Source: Gonium pectorale (taxonomy: Eukaryota > Chlorophyta > Chlorophyceae > Chlamydomonadales > Volvocaceae). From it: a stretch of 64,000 nucleotides of DNA. A program made the translations under genes and the position numbers. Below the pieces are notes generated by a model. The model did not search any database. It had not been told where the DNA came from and saw only the letters and a list, made by a program, of their open reading frames with translations. Location of the stretch: contig LSYV01000002.1 in the NCBI GenBank assembly GCA_001584585.1, positions 1,553,518-1,617,517 of the forward strand, written 5' to 3'. Positions 37,469 through 48,600 of the stretch are shown here, piece after piece. Every line of letters begins with the position of its first letter. Positions within the stretch are counted from its first letter, which is position 1.

Positions 37469-38588
37469 TCAGACGCTTCGCGCCGCAGACCCCGGCTCCA
37501 CAGAAGATTCCCCGGTCTCGGCCCCAGCCGCCGTGGGCGCTGCTTCCGAGGGCACCAGCTGGGCCATCAGGGCGGTGTCCGTCACCTCTTTAAATTTGAG
37601 GACCTGACCCATGGGGCCGATTGTGTACTGATGGAGGAAGATGGTGGTAAAGGGCGCCTGTGTCCGCCGGCTGAAGCCGCTGGCCTCCACCACCACCGTC
37701 GCCTCGTCGCCGTCGTTGTCCACAAAGATGGCCAGCGGCTGTTTGGAACGGCACGGAAGGACGCAGAGTGAAGGCATGGGCAGGCCGATTTGCGTGGAAC
37801 CGTGTCTCAGGACAAGAGGCAAACTATTGGACTTGCAACACAGTCGAGTACTGATGTGTAGCGCCGTATCACAGCGGTCACATCAAGCCTCGGAGCCGTA
37901 GCCCGCCCTCAAAACATCAGAGAGTCGTGCCAGGGCCTGTCGCCCATGCCGCCTTTAGACACCACGCCCCACGCACTCCTACCTTGTAGGACTGGATGTC
38001 CAGGTCAGCCTTGAGCATGGCAAAGTACTGGGCGGCCCCCGCCTTGCCCTTCAGCTTCACGGGCGTGCCGTTGTACGTGCTTTGCCACTTGATGGTTTCC
38101 GGCTGGCCAGCGAGCCACGTATCTGACTGCCCAGATGCCCACTGCCGGTACTGCGCCTCGATCTGGGCCTTGAGAGCCACCGGGTCGTTGACAACTGCAA
38201 GGCATGACGAGCGAGGATGTCAAGCTGTGAGCTACGGAGGCAGGATGCCAAGCCACCTGGGACGGGCGCAGGTGGTTTGCCAAAAGGAATCCGGTCGATT
38301 GAAGGCCATACAATTTGCCTCACCTGTCGGTGCCTTCTCCTCTTTGGCTCCCTTGGCGAGCGCGGGCGGAATGGGCGCCAGGACACTTGCGACACCCGAC
38401 ACAGCAAGGCCGTGCAGCAGGTGCCGGCGGCTGAAGCACAGCGCATCAGTGGCACTGCTCGGCTCAGCCCGGGCTGTGCCGCTGCATGCAGAGGCCACCA
38501 TCATCACACTACGCCTCGTCGCCCGGCCCCTGGCGCGTCCGACGGCAGCGCAGTTTGCATAACGTTGCAGCTTGACTGCCTGAGCCAT
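37469..38588 (-). CDS. Predicted thylakoid-lumen NTF2/SnoaL-like protein, 3 exons, 248 aa
   Basis: Exons 38588-38324, 38194-37983, 37738-37469 (747 nt, phases 1/0). Residues 1-50 look like a stromal transit peptide. A twin-arginine lumen signal follows: SRR at 53-55, a hydrophobic run HLLHGLAVSGVASVL, and a likely cleavage after PPALA at about 78. The mature part begins with DPVALKAQIEAQYRQWASG and continues with beta-rich segments (LAIFVDNDGDEATVVVEASG), the layout of a cystatin-like NTF2/SnoaL fold used as binding or enzymatic domain. I see no definite catalytic set and give no substrate. The tail is Ala/Glu/Ser-rich. It shares a 227-bp head-to-head promoter with the PIG-V gene. The fold call is from pattern and length; the lumenal targeting call is firmer. 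Confidence 0.75.
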
Positions 38589-38815
38589 GTGTATCCGAGC
38601 GCACGAGAACCAGAAGGTTCCACAAGTACTTTCTTGCTTGTTGCTGGTTTTAGTTTACTCTATATATTATAACAGACCTTTCAGCAAACCACATAGTTAT
38701 GTAAAGCCAGTAAAGGTTCAACTTGCCACGACAGCTCTCTCCAACCGTAACGACCATTCGCCGTTTGCCACTGCCGTTCCGGCGTTCCTCTATGTATCTT
38801 CATCATGCATGACTC
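38589..38815. promoter_or_regulatory. Shared head-to-head promoter, NTF2-like lumen gene and PIG-V
   Basis: This 227-bp region is the shortest divergent spacer in the window. It includes an AT-rich run (38650-38675, with TCTATATATTATAA) that could serve as TATA element for either direction. Confidence 0.6.
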
Positions 38816-41746
38816 ATGTTGTCGCGTTTTCCGAAAAGGCGGTTCTGGACCGAGGAGCGACGTCTGGCGCTCATCGCCCTCAGTGTTAGGCTGCTCGTGA
38901 TAGCAGCCGTCACCGCTCTTGACGTTCTGCTTCCAGACTATGACACGTCGAAATTTATCGCCTCGACAGGCGCTAGCGCTGTCCCAGTTGCCACCCACGG
39001 CGGGGACTCGTATGGCCGTGTATCTGCCGGCACAAACTCATCCGCCTTCTCCTCATTCCCCTCGTCAGCCCCCTGGCAGCGAATTCCGCAGCTTGGCCTG
39101 TTGTGGGGCTGGCAGGTCTGGGACAGCGTCTTCTTCTTGGACATTTCAGCACATGGCTACGTTTATGAGCAGTACTATGCCTTCTTCCCCCTCATGCCAT
39201 GTGAGTGGCCCTGACTTTGAGGCATTCCGGGATTAACCCTTAGGCGCAGCTACTGGGCCTTGTATCCATCCTCAACCTTGCGCGCGCAGCCTGCAAAGGG
39301 TACAGCGCGTTCGTCGGTAACATGAAGTAACTTGATCGAGTGCGGTTGGGCGCCGCGCATCTCAGCGTCGCGCCTCCGCACCGTACAGGGCTGTTTTCGC
39401 TGGCGCCGACCTTCTTGCGGGTCCCGTGGGCTCTCGCGCTGAACGCGGCAGCGTCTGTAGTCGCCACTGTGCTGCTCTACAGGTGAGGTTGGGTAGCGCG
39501 TGAAAGGATGGCGACATGACACCTGCGTTGCTGCCATGGCAAGTTGGCTACTTGCAACCTGGCTCATCCCCATGGCATGCTGCACACCGACGCCACTCTA
39601 CCGATCGTGTGGCGCCAGAGGTACTGCACTGGGTCGCACACGGGAAGGGATGCGCTGGTGGGCGTGGGGCCATGGCCAAGAAGTACAAGCAGACGCGGGC
39701 GGGGCGGTCCCATCCCTAACGGAACTGAGCGCCATCCTGCCGATGTGCCTTTGCGCGTTTCCTTCCTGCAGGCTTGGTGAGCGGCTGACCCGGAGTAAGC
39801 AGCTGGCAGCAGTAGCGTGCCTGTTCTTCATCTTCAACCCTGCAACCATATTCCAGGCGGCTCCGTACACCGAATCTGCCTTTGTGGCCGCTACAATAGC
39901 GGCCTTGTACTTTCTGTACTGCCGCGGCTGGCTGCTACCAGCCGCCGTGGCCGTGGCGGTTTCGTGTGGCCTTCGCTCCAACGGTATGTGCTCGTACCCA
40001 TGGCAGGGCCAAGAAATCCCCTGCACTGCCCTGAGATCAGCGATTATCATCTCCTTAAATGTGTGCGTGGCGTTGCAGGCGTCGTCAACGCCGGCTACCT
40101 GGGTCACTTCTGCCTGGCGCAGGCGATGGTGGCGTGGCCGTCCAGCAAGGTCAGCCGAGCTAAGGTTGTCGTCAACGAACCCCTTAGCCGCCTCGCGCTG
40201 AGCATGCGGAGGCGTACGAGTAACGCCTCCGCACTGATACGCAACATACACCGGGCGTCACGTGACCATCCGTGGTTTGCTAGGCTTGCGCACATGCCAT
40301 GGGCGGATAACGTAAACGGCGCCGGGATTCATGCCCGTGCTTGTAGAAACCGAGTTATTAAAGCTGCCATGTACTTGCAGGTGCGGGCAGCGGCCTTGGC
40401 GCTCCAAGGGGTGTTGGTCGCAGCCATCGCCGCCGTCCCACTTGTACTCTTCCAGGTGGCCGCGTACTCCACCTTCTGTGGTCCTGTGAACCAGCCGGAA
40501 GCTGACAACGGCACCGCAATGGCAACGGTCACGCAAGGCACGGATCTAACCGAGGATTACCGCATGTGGCCCCGACCTTGGTGCTCGTCCAGACTACCGT
40601 ACGTTTACGGGTTCGTACAGACGCGCTACTGGAACGTGGGCTTCCTGCGGTACTACACACTTCAGCAGGTGACTTCGAGAGAACCCGTAGCCTCGCCCAG
40701 GTAGCTCGCACCCGCTTGCTTCTTGCATGCGTCGTGGGCTGCAGGCTCCGCATCCGTATGGTTACCTTGTCGTAAGTACTCATATACAGACGCTGTTCTG
40801 AACCCAAAGCTGGTCGTCATTCCCCTACCTGCCCAATGATACGTCATACCTCCAGGTTCCCAATTTCCTGCTGGCGGCGCCCGTGCTGCTGCTGTCGGTG
40901 GCCGGCCTAGCCGAGTATTGTGGCGCCAACCTCTGGCGGGTGCTCTCCCTCGGTCTGGCGCCGGCTCCTGGCCCGGAACCTTCGGGGGACCCGACGGAGG
41001 GGACTGGCACCATGGCAGCAGCTGACGGTGGCGGGGCGTATGTGCGCGCAGCGTCGCCGGCTGATCAGCGCGGCCCGCCCACCCCGGTGGCATCCAAGGA
41101 CCCTGCCCGCGCTGGGCTGAGGCAGCGGCAGGTAGTCGGCAAGGCTGAGTCTGGCGGACGGAGAGAAAGCCAGGAGGGATTCGGCCACGACGACCGTGGC
41201 GTCAGCAGTTGCGACAAGGACAAACCGGGCAATAGCAGTTCCGGCAGCACCGCCGCCACCGCTGCCTGCGCCGCCGGCGGAGAGGCTGCTGGCTACCTGC
41301 GGCCCGAGCTGACGGTCCTGATGTACCCGTGGGCGTTCAGCTTGGCGGTGGCGCTGACCTCCATGCATGTGCAGGTGGCTACCCGGTTCCTGCTGTCTGG
41401 CTGCCCGGCCCTGTACTGGTTCATGGCGCACGTGTGGGCCAGGGCGGTAGGTCTCGGGCATGTCGGCTCCCGCGCACGCGTGGACGATGGCGCCGGGCGC
41501 AGCGGCAGAAGTGGCGGCAGCGGTCAGGCCGGAGATGCCTCTATGGGGCTGGAGGCACTGGCCCCTGGGGCTCACGAACGGCGCCGGCGAGCGGGGAAGG
41601 CTGGCGGCGATGTGGGCGTCGGGGACGGGGGACCGACTCTGGGCTGGTGGTGGCCGGCTTACTGTGCGGTCGCGCTGTGGCGGTGGTGCCTCGTGTACAT
41701 GGCCCTGGGGTGTGTCCTGTTCGTGAACTTCATGCCCTGGACCTAG
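38816..41746 (+). CDS. PIGV: GPI mannosyltransferase 2 (PIG-V), 6 exons, 646 aa
   Basis: Exons 38816-39200, 39389-39482, 39772-39983, 40079-40149, 40381-40668, 40856-41746 (1,941 nt; phases 1/2/1/0/0). PIG-V adds the second mannose to the glycosylphosphatidylinositol anchor in the ER lumen using dolichol-phosphate-mannose. Conserved blocks match the human protein: WDSVFFLDISAHGYVYEQYY with the luminal Trp102-Asp103 and FFP, FNPATIFQAAPYTESAF, GLRSNG, RYWNVGFLRYYTLQQVPNFL, MHVQVATRFLL, PALYWFMAHVW, and the C-terminal NFMPWT. Several membrane helices are evident. Compared with human PIG-V, about 15 residues are missing after FFPLMP, and a Gly/Ser/Arg-rich insertion of roughly 100 residues lies before the MHVQV block. 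Intron 5 is stop-free and in frame (see findings). It is divergent from the lumenal NTF2-like gene. Confidence 0.92.
40150..40380 (+). other. In-frame, stop-free intron of PIG-V with a recurring peptide motif
   Basis: This intron has a GTCAGC donor and a TTGCAG acceptor, is 231 nt (77 codons), and reads open in the frame of both flanking exons. Its translation contains RASRDHPWFARLAHM, which recurs in the small frame at 42007-42237. Removing it gives the better alignment to human PIG-V, so splicing is the main form; retention would insert 77 residues without a frameshift. Confidence 0.6.
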
Positions 41747-43972
41747 TTCACTGGGCGGCTGGCACGAGCGGAATGTGGATACGCCGTAGGACGGCATGTA
41801 CGGACAAGTAACCGGCGCAGCACAGTGCTCATGCACAAGTGCATGGGGCTGTCTTGATTGTTGAGCGAGCTCGCGCGCGCCCTTCGTAACGAGCGCACCG
41901 TGCGCGTGTGATTGGCGCCGCCTTGTGCGGTCGTACCAAATCGGACATTCGGCTACCCCGAGGTTGGAAGCGCCGGGCTGAAGGCCCGACGCCGTAGCCC
42001 CCGCTAATGGCAAAGGTTGGCGGCGGGATGCTGTCGCTTGGGCTGCCGGTGAGCAGAGGGCGAACACGCTGTTCCATGGAGCTGTTTGGAGCTTGCACGG
42101 GCACGGATGGAGCCGCCCATGCCACACTGCGAAAAGCAAGCCGCAAACATCCATGGTTTTCAGAGCTGGCCAAGGTTATCAAGGAAAAGAAAGAAGAGAC
42201 AGGTGTATCAAGGCGATGCAAGGGCGACACCGTGTAGCACCGGGCGAGGGCCAGGGCTTGCAGGCAGCAGCCCAACATTGCGACTGGGGCGGGCGTGACG
42301 AATTTGGGACGCTGTCAGCCACGCTACGGGCACCCGCGACACGCCTCAAGTACCTGTTAATAAACGCACGCAGCGTCAAGCAAGCTGGCTGCTGAAGATG
42401 TACTGAAATGAAAGCGAGGGCGGACTGCGTACGGCGATCCTGACACGCGGGTTGCGCATGCGCTCATCCCCGAAGTTCCGCGCGGCCACGCATCAGGCAA
42501 CGGCGAACCGCCCGCAAACAACCGTGCAAAGGTAGCATCTCCCCACCTTTCTGTGGCTCGGCCGCCAAACCCGGCATGTATTACGCTGCGACCGCTTGCC
42601 CTCAAAAGAGAGCCATTGCAAACAGCGATGTACAATAGCTACAACCCAGCTGCAGAGCTGCCGCACCATCCCCCGGCCCTCCCCTTGCAGCAGCACGTCA
42701 GCACGCCACTGAGCTCGGCGGAGTCGGCCATGGTCTGAACGATAGGTCCGTCGCCGGCCTGCACCAGCGGCACTCGGACAGTCTCTGCGGGTCTACAAGC
42801 GGTGGACTCGGACCAGCGGGTTGGAGGCCCGTGCCGCATAGCGGCGGCCGAACATTTACGAGACGGCGGTCGGCGGCAGAGGAGAGCGTCATTGCTGGGG
42901 CTGCCTCCGCCTTACCGTCGCCGACAGCGACAGCCGGACGAACAGCGACCGCTGCCGTCCCCAACGCAAGAGCCGTGCAGGACTGCCCGTGAGGCCCTGC
43001 AGGGTCGCCTGCCCTGCCTCCACTGCCCACAAGACTGGGCTGGTAATAAGAAACGCATAGCACGTGCCTCCACTTCTTCAGCAACACACACACGCCGCAT
43101 GTGCGTGGAAAACGTGTTAAAACTCCCGACCTCCTAAGTGACAAGTCACTGACTGCAGCAAGTAACCGCTGTTTGACTTGTTATAAACCCGACCCGCGGT
43201 TGAGTCCCTCCCCGTCGAGCCAACTGGGAAACGGGGAAAGAAAGGAGACCTGCCTCGATAAACAATAGCGATCCGTACCTAGCATACTTCGACCGTACTC
43301 CTCTTGCTATAAACGTGAAAGACTAAACCCAGGCCGAAGTGTGGCGACAACTTGAAGTGAATGAAGACGGCCTTGCAACCGTACAACCTCAGGATGCAAT
43401 ATGAAGGCGGTGAACTTGTGTTCAGATGCCCCAAGGTCTAGTGGAAGGTGCAAACTGCGTTACGCATAAACCGAAGAAAGCCTGCGACAGCACTACCTGT
43501 TGTATGCGCTCCTATCTGGATCCTACCGATTGACTTGTCGGTGCACTGGTGGCATGCTTCAGGACGCGCCTCCGTCAGGATTTATGCATGACGCACCAGT
43601 GTGAACGCGGTGCCTTCATACCGGATTGGAGACTGTGAGCACAAGGGCTGACCGCAAAACGAATGCACATTGGGTAGGGTAGAACGTGTCCGGTAGAGAA
43701 CTATCACTATAAGAAACGGGACAGGTATGCATTCGCCATCACCGGTTTCGAATCAGCATGACGCGACATGTTTCATGCGAGACGAGCACTTGGGCGATGG
43801 ACATCAAGGAAGCACTTCAGCAGCATGGAGAGGTCATTACGAAGACCGCGCTAAACCAAGAGCTACCACACTCCTGCACCCACCGTCCACCTACACATAT
43901 GAAACGCCGTCGCGTCCTTCGCCGCCACGACTGGGCCGAGAGATCCTCCAGGCCAGCCTCGGTAACGACAGC
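41747..43972. other. Spacer after PIG-V, 2.2 kb
   Basis: Apart from the small frame at 42007-42237, no gene was recognised. The region is AT-richer than the flanking genes. Confidence 0.55.
42007..42237 (+). CDS. Small open frame with ASRxHPWFxxLA motif, 76 aa
   Basis: ATG-to-TAG frame of 76 codons, 260 bp downstream of PIG-V. I do not recognise a family. The centre reads LRKASRKHPWFSELAKVIKE, a charged helix-like stretch shared with the intron of PIG-V at 40150-40380. Identical residues in the two places use mostly different codons, including Ser as TCA in one and AGC in the other, so the peptide rather than the DNA seems conserved. It may be an exon of an unfinished gene model, a degenerate piece of a mobile element's protein, or a real small gene. 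No splice partners or promoter were found. Confidence 0.35.
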   Translation: MAKVGGGMLSLGLPVSRGRTRCSMELFGACTGTDGAAHATLRKASRKHPWFSELAKVIKEKKEETGVSRRCKGDTV

Positions 43973-44269
43973 CTAGACTTCGTCCTTCACGGAGGCCGCC
44001 ATCCGCACGCTCTCCGTCCCTGCCTGGCCCCCATGCGCCGCCACGAGCCGACCGTACATGCTGTCCGGTCGCGCCAGCAGCTCCTCGTGTGTGCCGCTCT
44101 CCGCCACGGCACCGCGGCTGAAGACGGCAATGGTGTGCGCCTGCCGGATGGTGGACAGGCGGTGCGCGATGACGACGGCAGTGCGGCCCCGCATGGCCCG
44201 GTCCAGCGCCGCCTGCACCACCGCCTCGCTGCGGCTGTCCAGAGCCGAGGTGGCCTCGTCAAGGAGAAC
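43973..44269 (-). pseudogene. Orphan last exon of a B-type ABC transporter
   Basis: The exon begins after a CCGTCCGCAG acceptor and runs 99 codons to a TAG. It encodes the end of a nucleotide-binding domain: the second half of Walker B and D-loop (VLLDEATSALDS), the H-loop region (VVIAHRLSTIRQAHTIAVF) and the usual tail (GTHEELLARPDSMYGRLV). The family is MDR/TAP-like (ABCB). The Walker A, Q-loop, signature LSGGQ and membrane exons should lie upstream at higher coordinates, but none is visible before the next gene's end at 45686. I infer a fragment left by deletion, transposition or misassembly; a very distant 5' part cannot be excluded. Confidence 0.75.
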
Positions 44270-45002
44270 CTGCGGACGGCGGGGAAGGAAGGGGCGGGTG
44301 GGCAGGGCCCTTGTAGCTTCATCGCCGGACAGCGGGGCAGGTTCGGGGCGCGCCAACCAAGGGACCGGCCCAAGGGTTAAGGGGACCGGTGTCTGGTGCT
44401 GCACGTATGAGCCGGAACCCGGAAGCAGCTCCGTCTGCTGCGGGCCTGCGGCCCGCGGTACCACAGTGGAAAAGTAAACTATGATACTGTTACAACGCGG
44501 GAGGAAGCTGCGTGCGGTACTGGTATCGGATCATCGTATATGGCTAGAACATCAGTGCTGCCCTCTGCAGGACGGATTCTCGCAGAGGCGTTCGCCATCG
44601 AAGCAGCCAGAAGCTGATCTAAGCGCTGCCCACGCTCATAGCCAACTGCATGCTACCCTTCAGTCGCGGCCGCGATACCACATGACCGTCGTGTGTTTCC
44701 TTCGGATGCGGGTGTCTACGGCTTCAAGCAGGTGCCGTCCATAGAGGACGCCGCTTGGCAAGAGGATGACCCGGGGGTCACTCTCAGGGTGGCCACCCTC
44801 TTATGCACAATCTAATGAGTCTGGACGAATAACTGACGGAATATCCAGGAAAGGAACTGATTGCCGGGCGAGTTACCAATCGGGCCATTGGAATATACCT
44901 ACAACATCTTCAGGCAGGACCGCCCTGCCGCTTGCCAGTGAGGCCTGGCCCTCCCAACAGCCGCTTGTCGCAGAGTTCATGCCAAAGAAAAGATAAATGC
45001 AG

Positions 45003-45041
45003 CAGATATCCCAATTCCCAGATATCCCAATTCCCAGATAT
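45003..45041 (+). repeat. 16-bp tandem repeat, 2.4 copies
   Basis: Unit CAGATATCCCAATTCC repeated twice with a partial third copy, in the gene-poor spacer between the ABC fragment and ASNSD1. Confidence 0.8.
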
Positions 45042-45666
45042 CATCATGCAGTCTCCCTCCCGATAGAACGCCTCCTCCTCTCCAAGACCAAATCATCCGG
45101 CCAACACCTCGGCACGCTACGGCAAGTGCATGCTGTATGCGTATGCTGTATGCCAATAACGGTAGCCATGACGTCTGCAATGCACTAAACCACGTTTGGG
45201 TGGGACGGGAATTGCAAGCTCGGGCTCTCTACGGTATAATTCCTTCGACAGCACCACGCGCGCTCCCACGCGCAAAGCCTAGGGCCAAGCACACGGCCAT
45301 GTAACACTGACAACGATCGTACGCTCGGTTCAAATCCACTCGGGGCGCAACGGACTTTACCGCTAGGGAAGCACGCAGGCAACGGACAGCGGTTAGCCCT
45401 TGCGCGCTTTGCCATCCTTAACCCAAGCACCCGAAGCCACCTCGGCAGCTGCACGAGAGACGTCCTGAGTGGGGAAGGGAAACCCGTATTACGATCCGCT
45501 CACAAGGGCAGGAACGTCGTACACGTGAGTCTTGCCAGTCTAACTTATGCCTAATGACACCATGGGCTACTCAGGGCTCAAGCAGCCGGCGAGGGAGGCA
45601 AGATGGCTTAACAGTCATGTCTTATGTTGAATGTGGTCAACTGGGGGCCTGGGCGCCTGGGCCCCA

Positions 45667-45671
45667 TTACA
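45667..45671 (-). terminator. TGTAA signal immediately after ASNSD1
   Basis: TGTAA starts 15 nt after the ASNSD1 stop codon. If used, the 3' UTR would be about 30 nt, unusually short; a farther signal may be the real one. Confidence 0.35.
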
Positions 45672-45685
45672 AGCCCACCCGCGGT

Positions 45686-48600
45686 TCAGCACACGCACAT
45701 TCTCATGCGCAGGACATACTGAATGCACACCTGCAGCGCCACGCTGCCGGCGTTCTTCTTGTTGGCCGCCCGGTTGCTTCCGAAGTCCCGCCGGTTCGCC
45801 ACCTTTCCGATGCGGCTGCCGAACTGGATTGCGCGCTTCACGCGGGCAGCGGACTGCGGCACACCCAGCAGCTCGGCGCAGCGGCGCAGAACGCGCTTGT
45901 CGCCCTGGCCCGGAGGCAGCCCCAGATCTGCGTGCGGTACGGGATACGGTACGGGGCGCGAAACAGTAAGGGGATTGGTCGGCCCAGCAGGAGTTGCTGA
46001 CGTAATAAGACTGTTCCCTGTGCTGCATGCGATCACGGCACCCACTCAAATAGATGTGCATCGAGTGAGCGTGGAAGGTAGAGCGCCAGATGAGCCGATA
46101 CCGGTGGCCAGTTGGTGTTTTGGATACGGCGTCCCGCTGTTCTTCGTACCGCCTCGCAAGGACGCCGAACGCAACAGATTGCCGTTGATACCCCACGCGA
46201 GAAGTTAAACGCACCGGAGGTTCGGGCACCTCTTAATCCAGTTCAATACCCGGTGATGACCTCCTGACGCTCCTCCCCCGCTACGCTAGTTCGCTCGCAC
46301 CCAACATCCCACAGTGCCGCTTCGTCCTGAGGGAAACGCAGCACTCTACCCCACAGCATCCCAGCCAAACGCCCACCCACCAAGGATGCAGTCCAGTGGC
46401 ATGTGAAGTAGCAGCTCCACGACCCCCTCGTCCAGGAAGGGGTGCCGTGCCTCACGGCCCCAGTCCGCCACCAGCCGGTCGTCCCGCCCCAGGTTCCGGA
46501 GCCACAGCCTCCGGACATCCACCTCCAGCTCCGCCGCCAGGCCCCTTAATCCACCGCTCCGGAACCGTGTGCGGTGCCTGCCATACCCGCCGCACTGCTC
46601 GTCCGCGCCGTGCCCCAGCAGCACCACGCGCGCCGCTGAAGCGTAGAACTGACCGCTCTGTAGCCCAGCGTCACATGCGCCGCTACTGCCCTTGCCGCCG
46701 TCCTTGCCGCTACCGGCATCCTCGCCGTCCCCACTGCCCCGTCGATTGCGTATCGGCTTCCCGAGGGCAGCGGCAGCTGACACATCCGCCGATGCTGCGG
46801 GCTGTGCAGCCGCGGGGCCGGACTGAAAGGCGGCGGCAGGCAGTCGGAGCGTGCCCTGACCCGCCACTGCCAGCCACAGCGCAGCGCCGATGTTCAAGTC
46901 CATAACGGTGGAGGCGGGACGCAGCAGCGCCAGCAGCCGCTGCCTGCGAGCGCGTTGCCACAGTGGCAGACCGTGCCAGCACAGGGAGGGAGAATTCAAC
47001 CAAGCGCACCCGTGCCCTGATCTTGTCCCCAGCCAAAGCGCCAATGCCCCGCAGGCCCTGGGTCCCGCACCTGTGGCGGTCCACGTCTTCCAGCGTGGCG
47101 TCGACCTCCACCAGTCGCCAGCACCGGCCTGCAGGGACCACGTAAGGGCGCCAGGGTGAACCGCTGCAGGCGCTTGCAACACGAGCGGGCTCACAGGGCA
47201 GGCACATCTGGGTTGCCGGTGCCGCCGGCGTGTGGAGACTAAGTGTTCGCTGCTCCCTGGCATGGGGTGCAAAGACGCACTCAGCACGCGCTGGCCAGCA
47301 AGGGTTGGGTCAGTGCTGCGGACTGAGGCCATGAGAGACCAGCGTCGGCCTGTGAGTGTGAGCATGAGGGTTGATTGCACGCGCGCGCCACGTTTGACTG
47401 CTGGAAGCCATGTTCCGCACTGCAGGAGCACGGTTTTACGAGGATGTGTTGCACGGCGTTCAGCCGACTCAAATCATACTGCAGCGTTTCACGTGTAAGA
47501 GACTGCGGGATGGAGCGCACACGGCACACCCTCGGCCGGACAGGTCGCAGCTGCTGCCATCCAGTCGACAGCCGTCACCGGACCCACCGGGGCAGGCGGC
47601 CGCCAGCTCCTCCAGCCCGGCGCGTGCCGCCTCGCGGTCGGGCGAGGTGCCGCCGGCGAAGCAGACGTTGGAGAGGTCTGCGCATGAGTAAGGGGTCGCC
47701 ACGTTACCATCGACATCTAACTTTACTCCAGGGCGTTTGATGAGCTCAGGCCCAAGGGCAGCCAGACCGAAAGTCTTGCGTCTTTGCGGGACAAGGTACA
47801 GGGAGGTTCCCGGGAGCCACAGCACGTTCCACGAACTGCCGAATGCGCAACGGCATGCTTCTGTCCATTCTCGCACAGAGCAGTGCCGACGCCCTCGCCA
47901 CACCTATGGGTACGTCAGGAGGGAGCGCTCGGTGCGCCAACGCGGCCAGAAGCACCGAGTCAACACCCCCGCTGAACAGGATCATGACCGGTGCGACCTT
48001 GGATCGGGCGGATGCCGTAGCACGCTGGGTGACCAGCGGGTCGCTGGCGGGGGATGATGAGGCCACAGCCACCGCCGGCAACCGGTAGCATTGGGGATCG
48101 CTGCCACGCCATGACGGCTGCGGGGCGGGGGCCGTGCCGTCCCCGGCACACGGACTCTCGGAATGAGCTGTGTCCGCTGCTGCCGCTGCAGCCGCGTACG
48201 CCGCCGAAGGGTGCGGCGACCGCGTCTCCACACACGCGCAGCGCACACGCACCGCAGCCTGTGCAGCAATGGACCGGCGGGCAGGAGGGAGGCGGCTCGG
48301 AGAAAAACATGGATCGCGCCACAGTCGCGTGCGTGCTCGGCGCTGCGGTCTCGTTCGCGTGCCGCCGTACGGGTACTATGCAGTGCCGCTTGTAGGGGCC
48401 GTTGTGCAACCTCAGCCAGCAACACGACAACTTGCAGGAAGATACCGGCCGGGCGTAGAAGACTGCAACAGCCCGGCCCTCACCAGCAGGACATTGAGGA
48501 GAGCCCTCGCCGCCTCCTCGGGCCCGCCCTGTACGCTGAGCCCAGGTCGGCATGGGGGTTGCGGGCCTGGCGGCAGCGGCGTGCCTGCCACGCGCCGGCT

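Larger units (their letters stand above)
44270..45685. other. Spacer upstream of the ABC exon, 1.4 kb
   Basis: Where the remaining ABC transporter exons would be expected on the minus strand. No Walker A, LSGGQ or membrane-helix exon is visible; only the 16-bp tandem repeat at 45003-45041. Confidence 0.6.

Noticed and set aside
44977..45180. VLSGGR on the minus strand as ABC signature upstream of the orphan ABC exon
   Set aside because: It lacks the following Gln-Arg-Gln-Arg context and adjacent helices; a chance match.
45325..45355. GGTTCAAATCC, resembling a tRNA T-loop
   Set aside because: The flanking bases do not form a 5-bp T stem and no acceptor or anticodon arm could be built around it.
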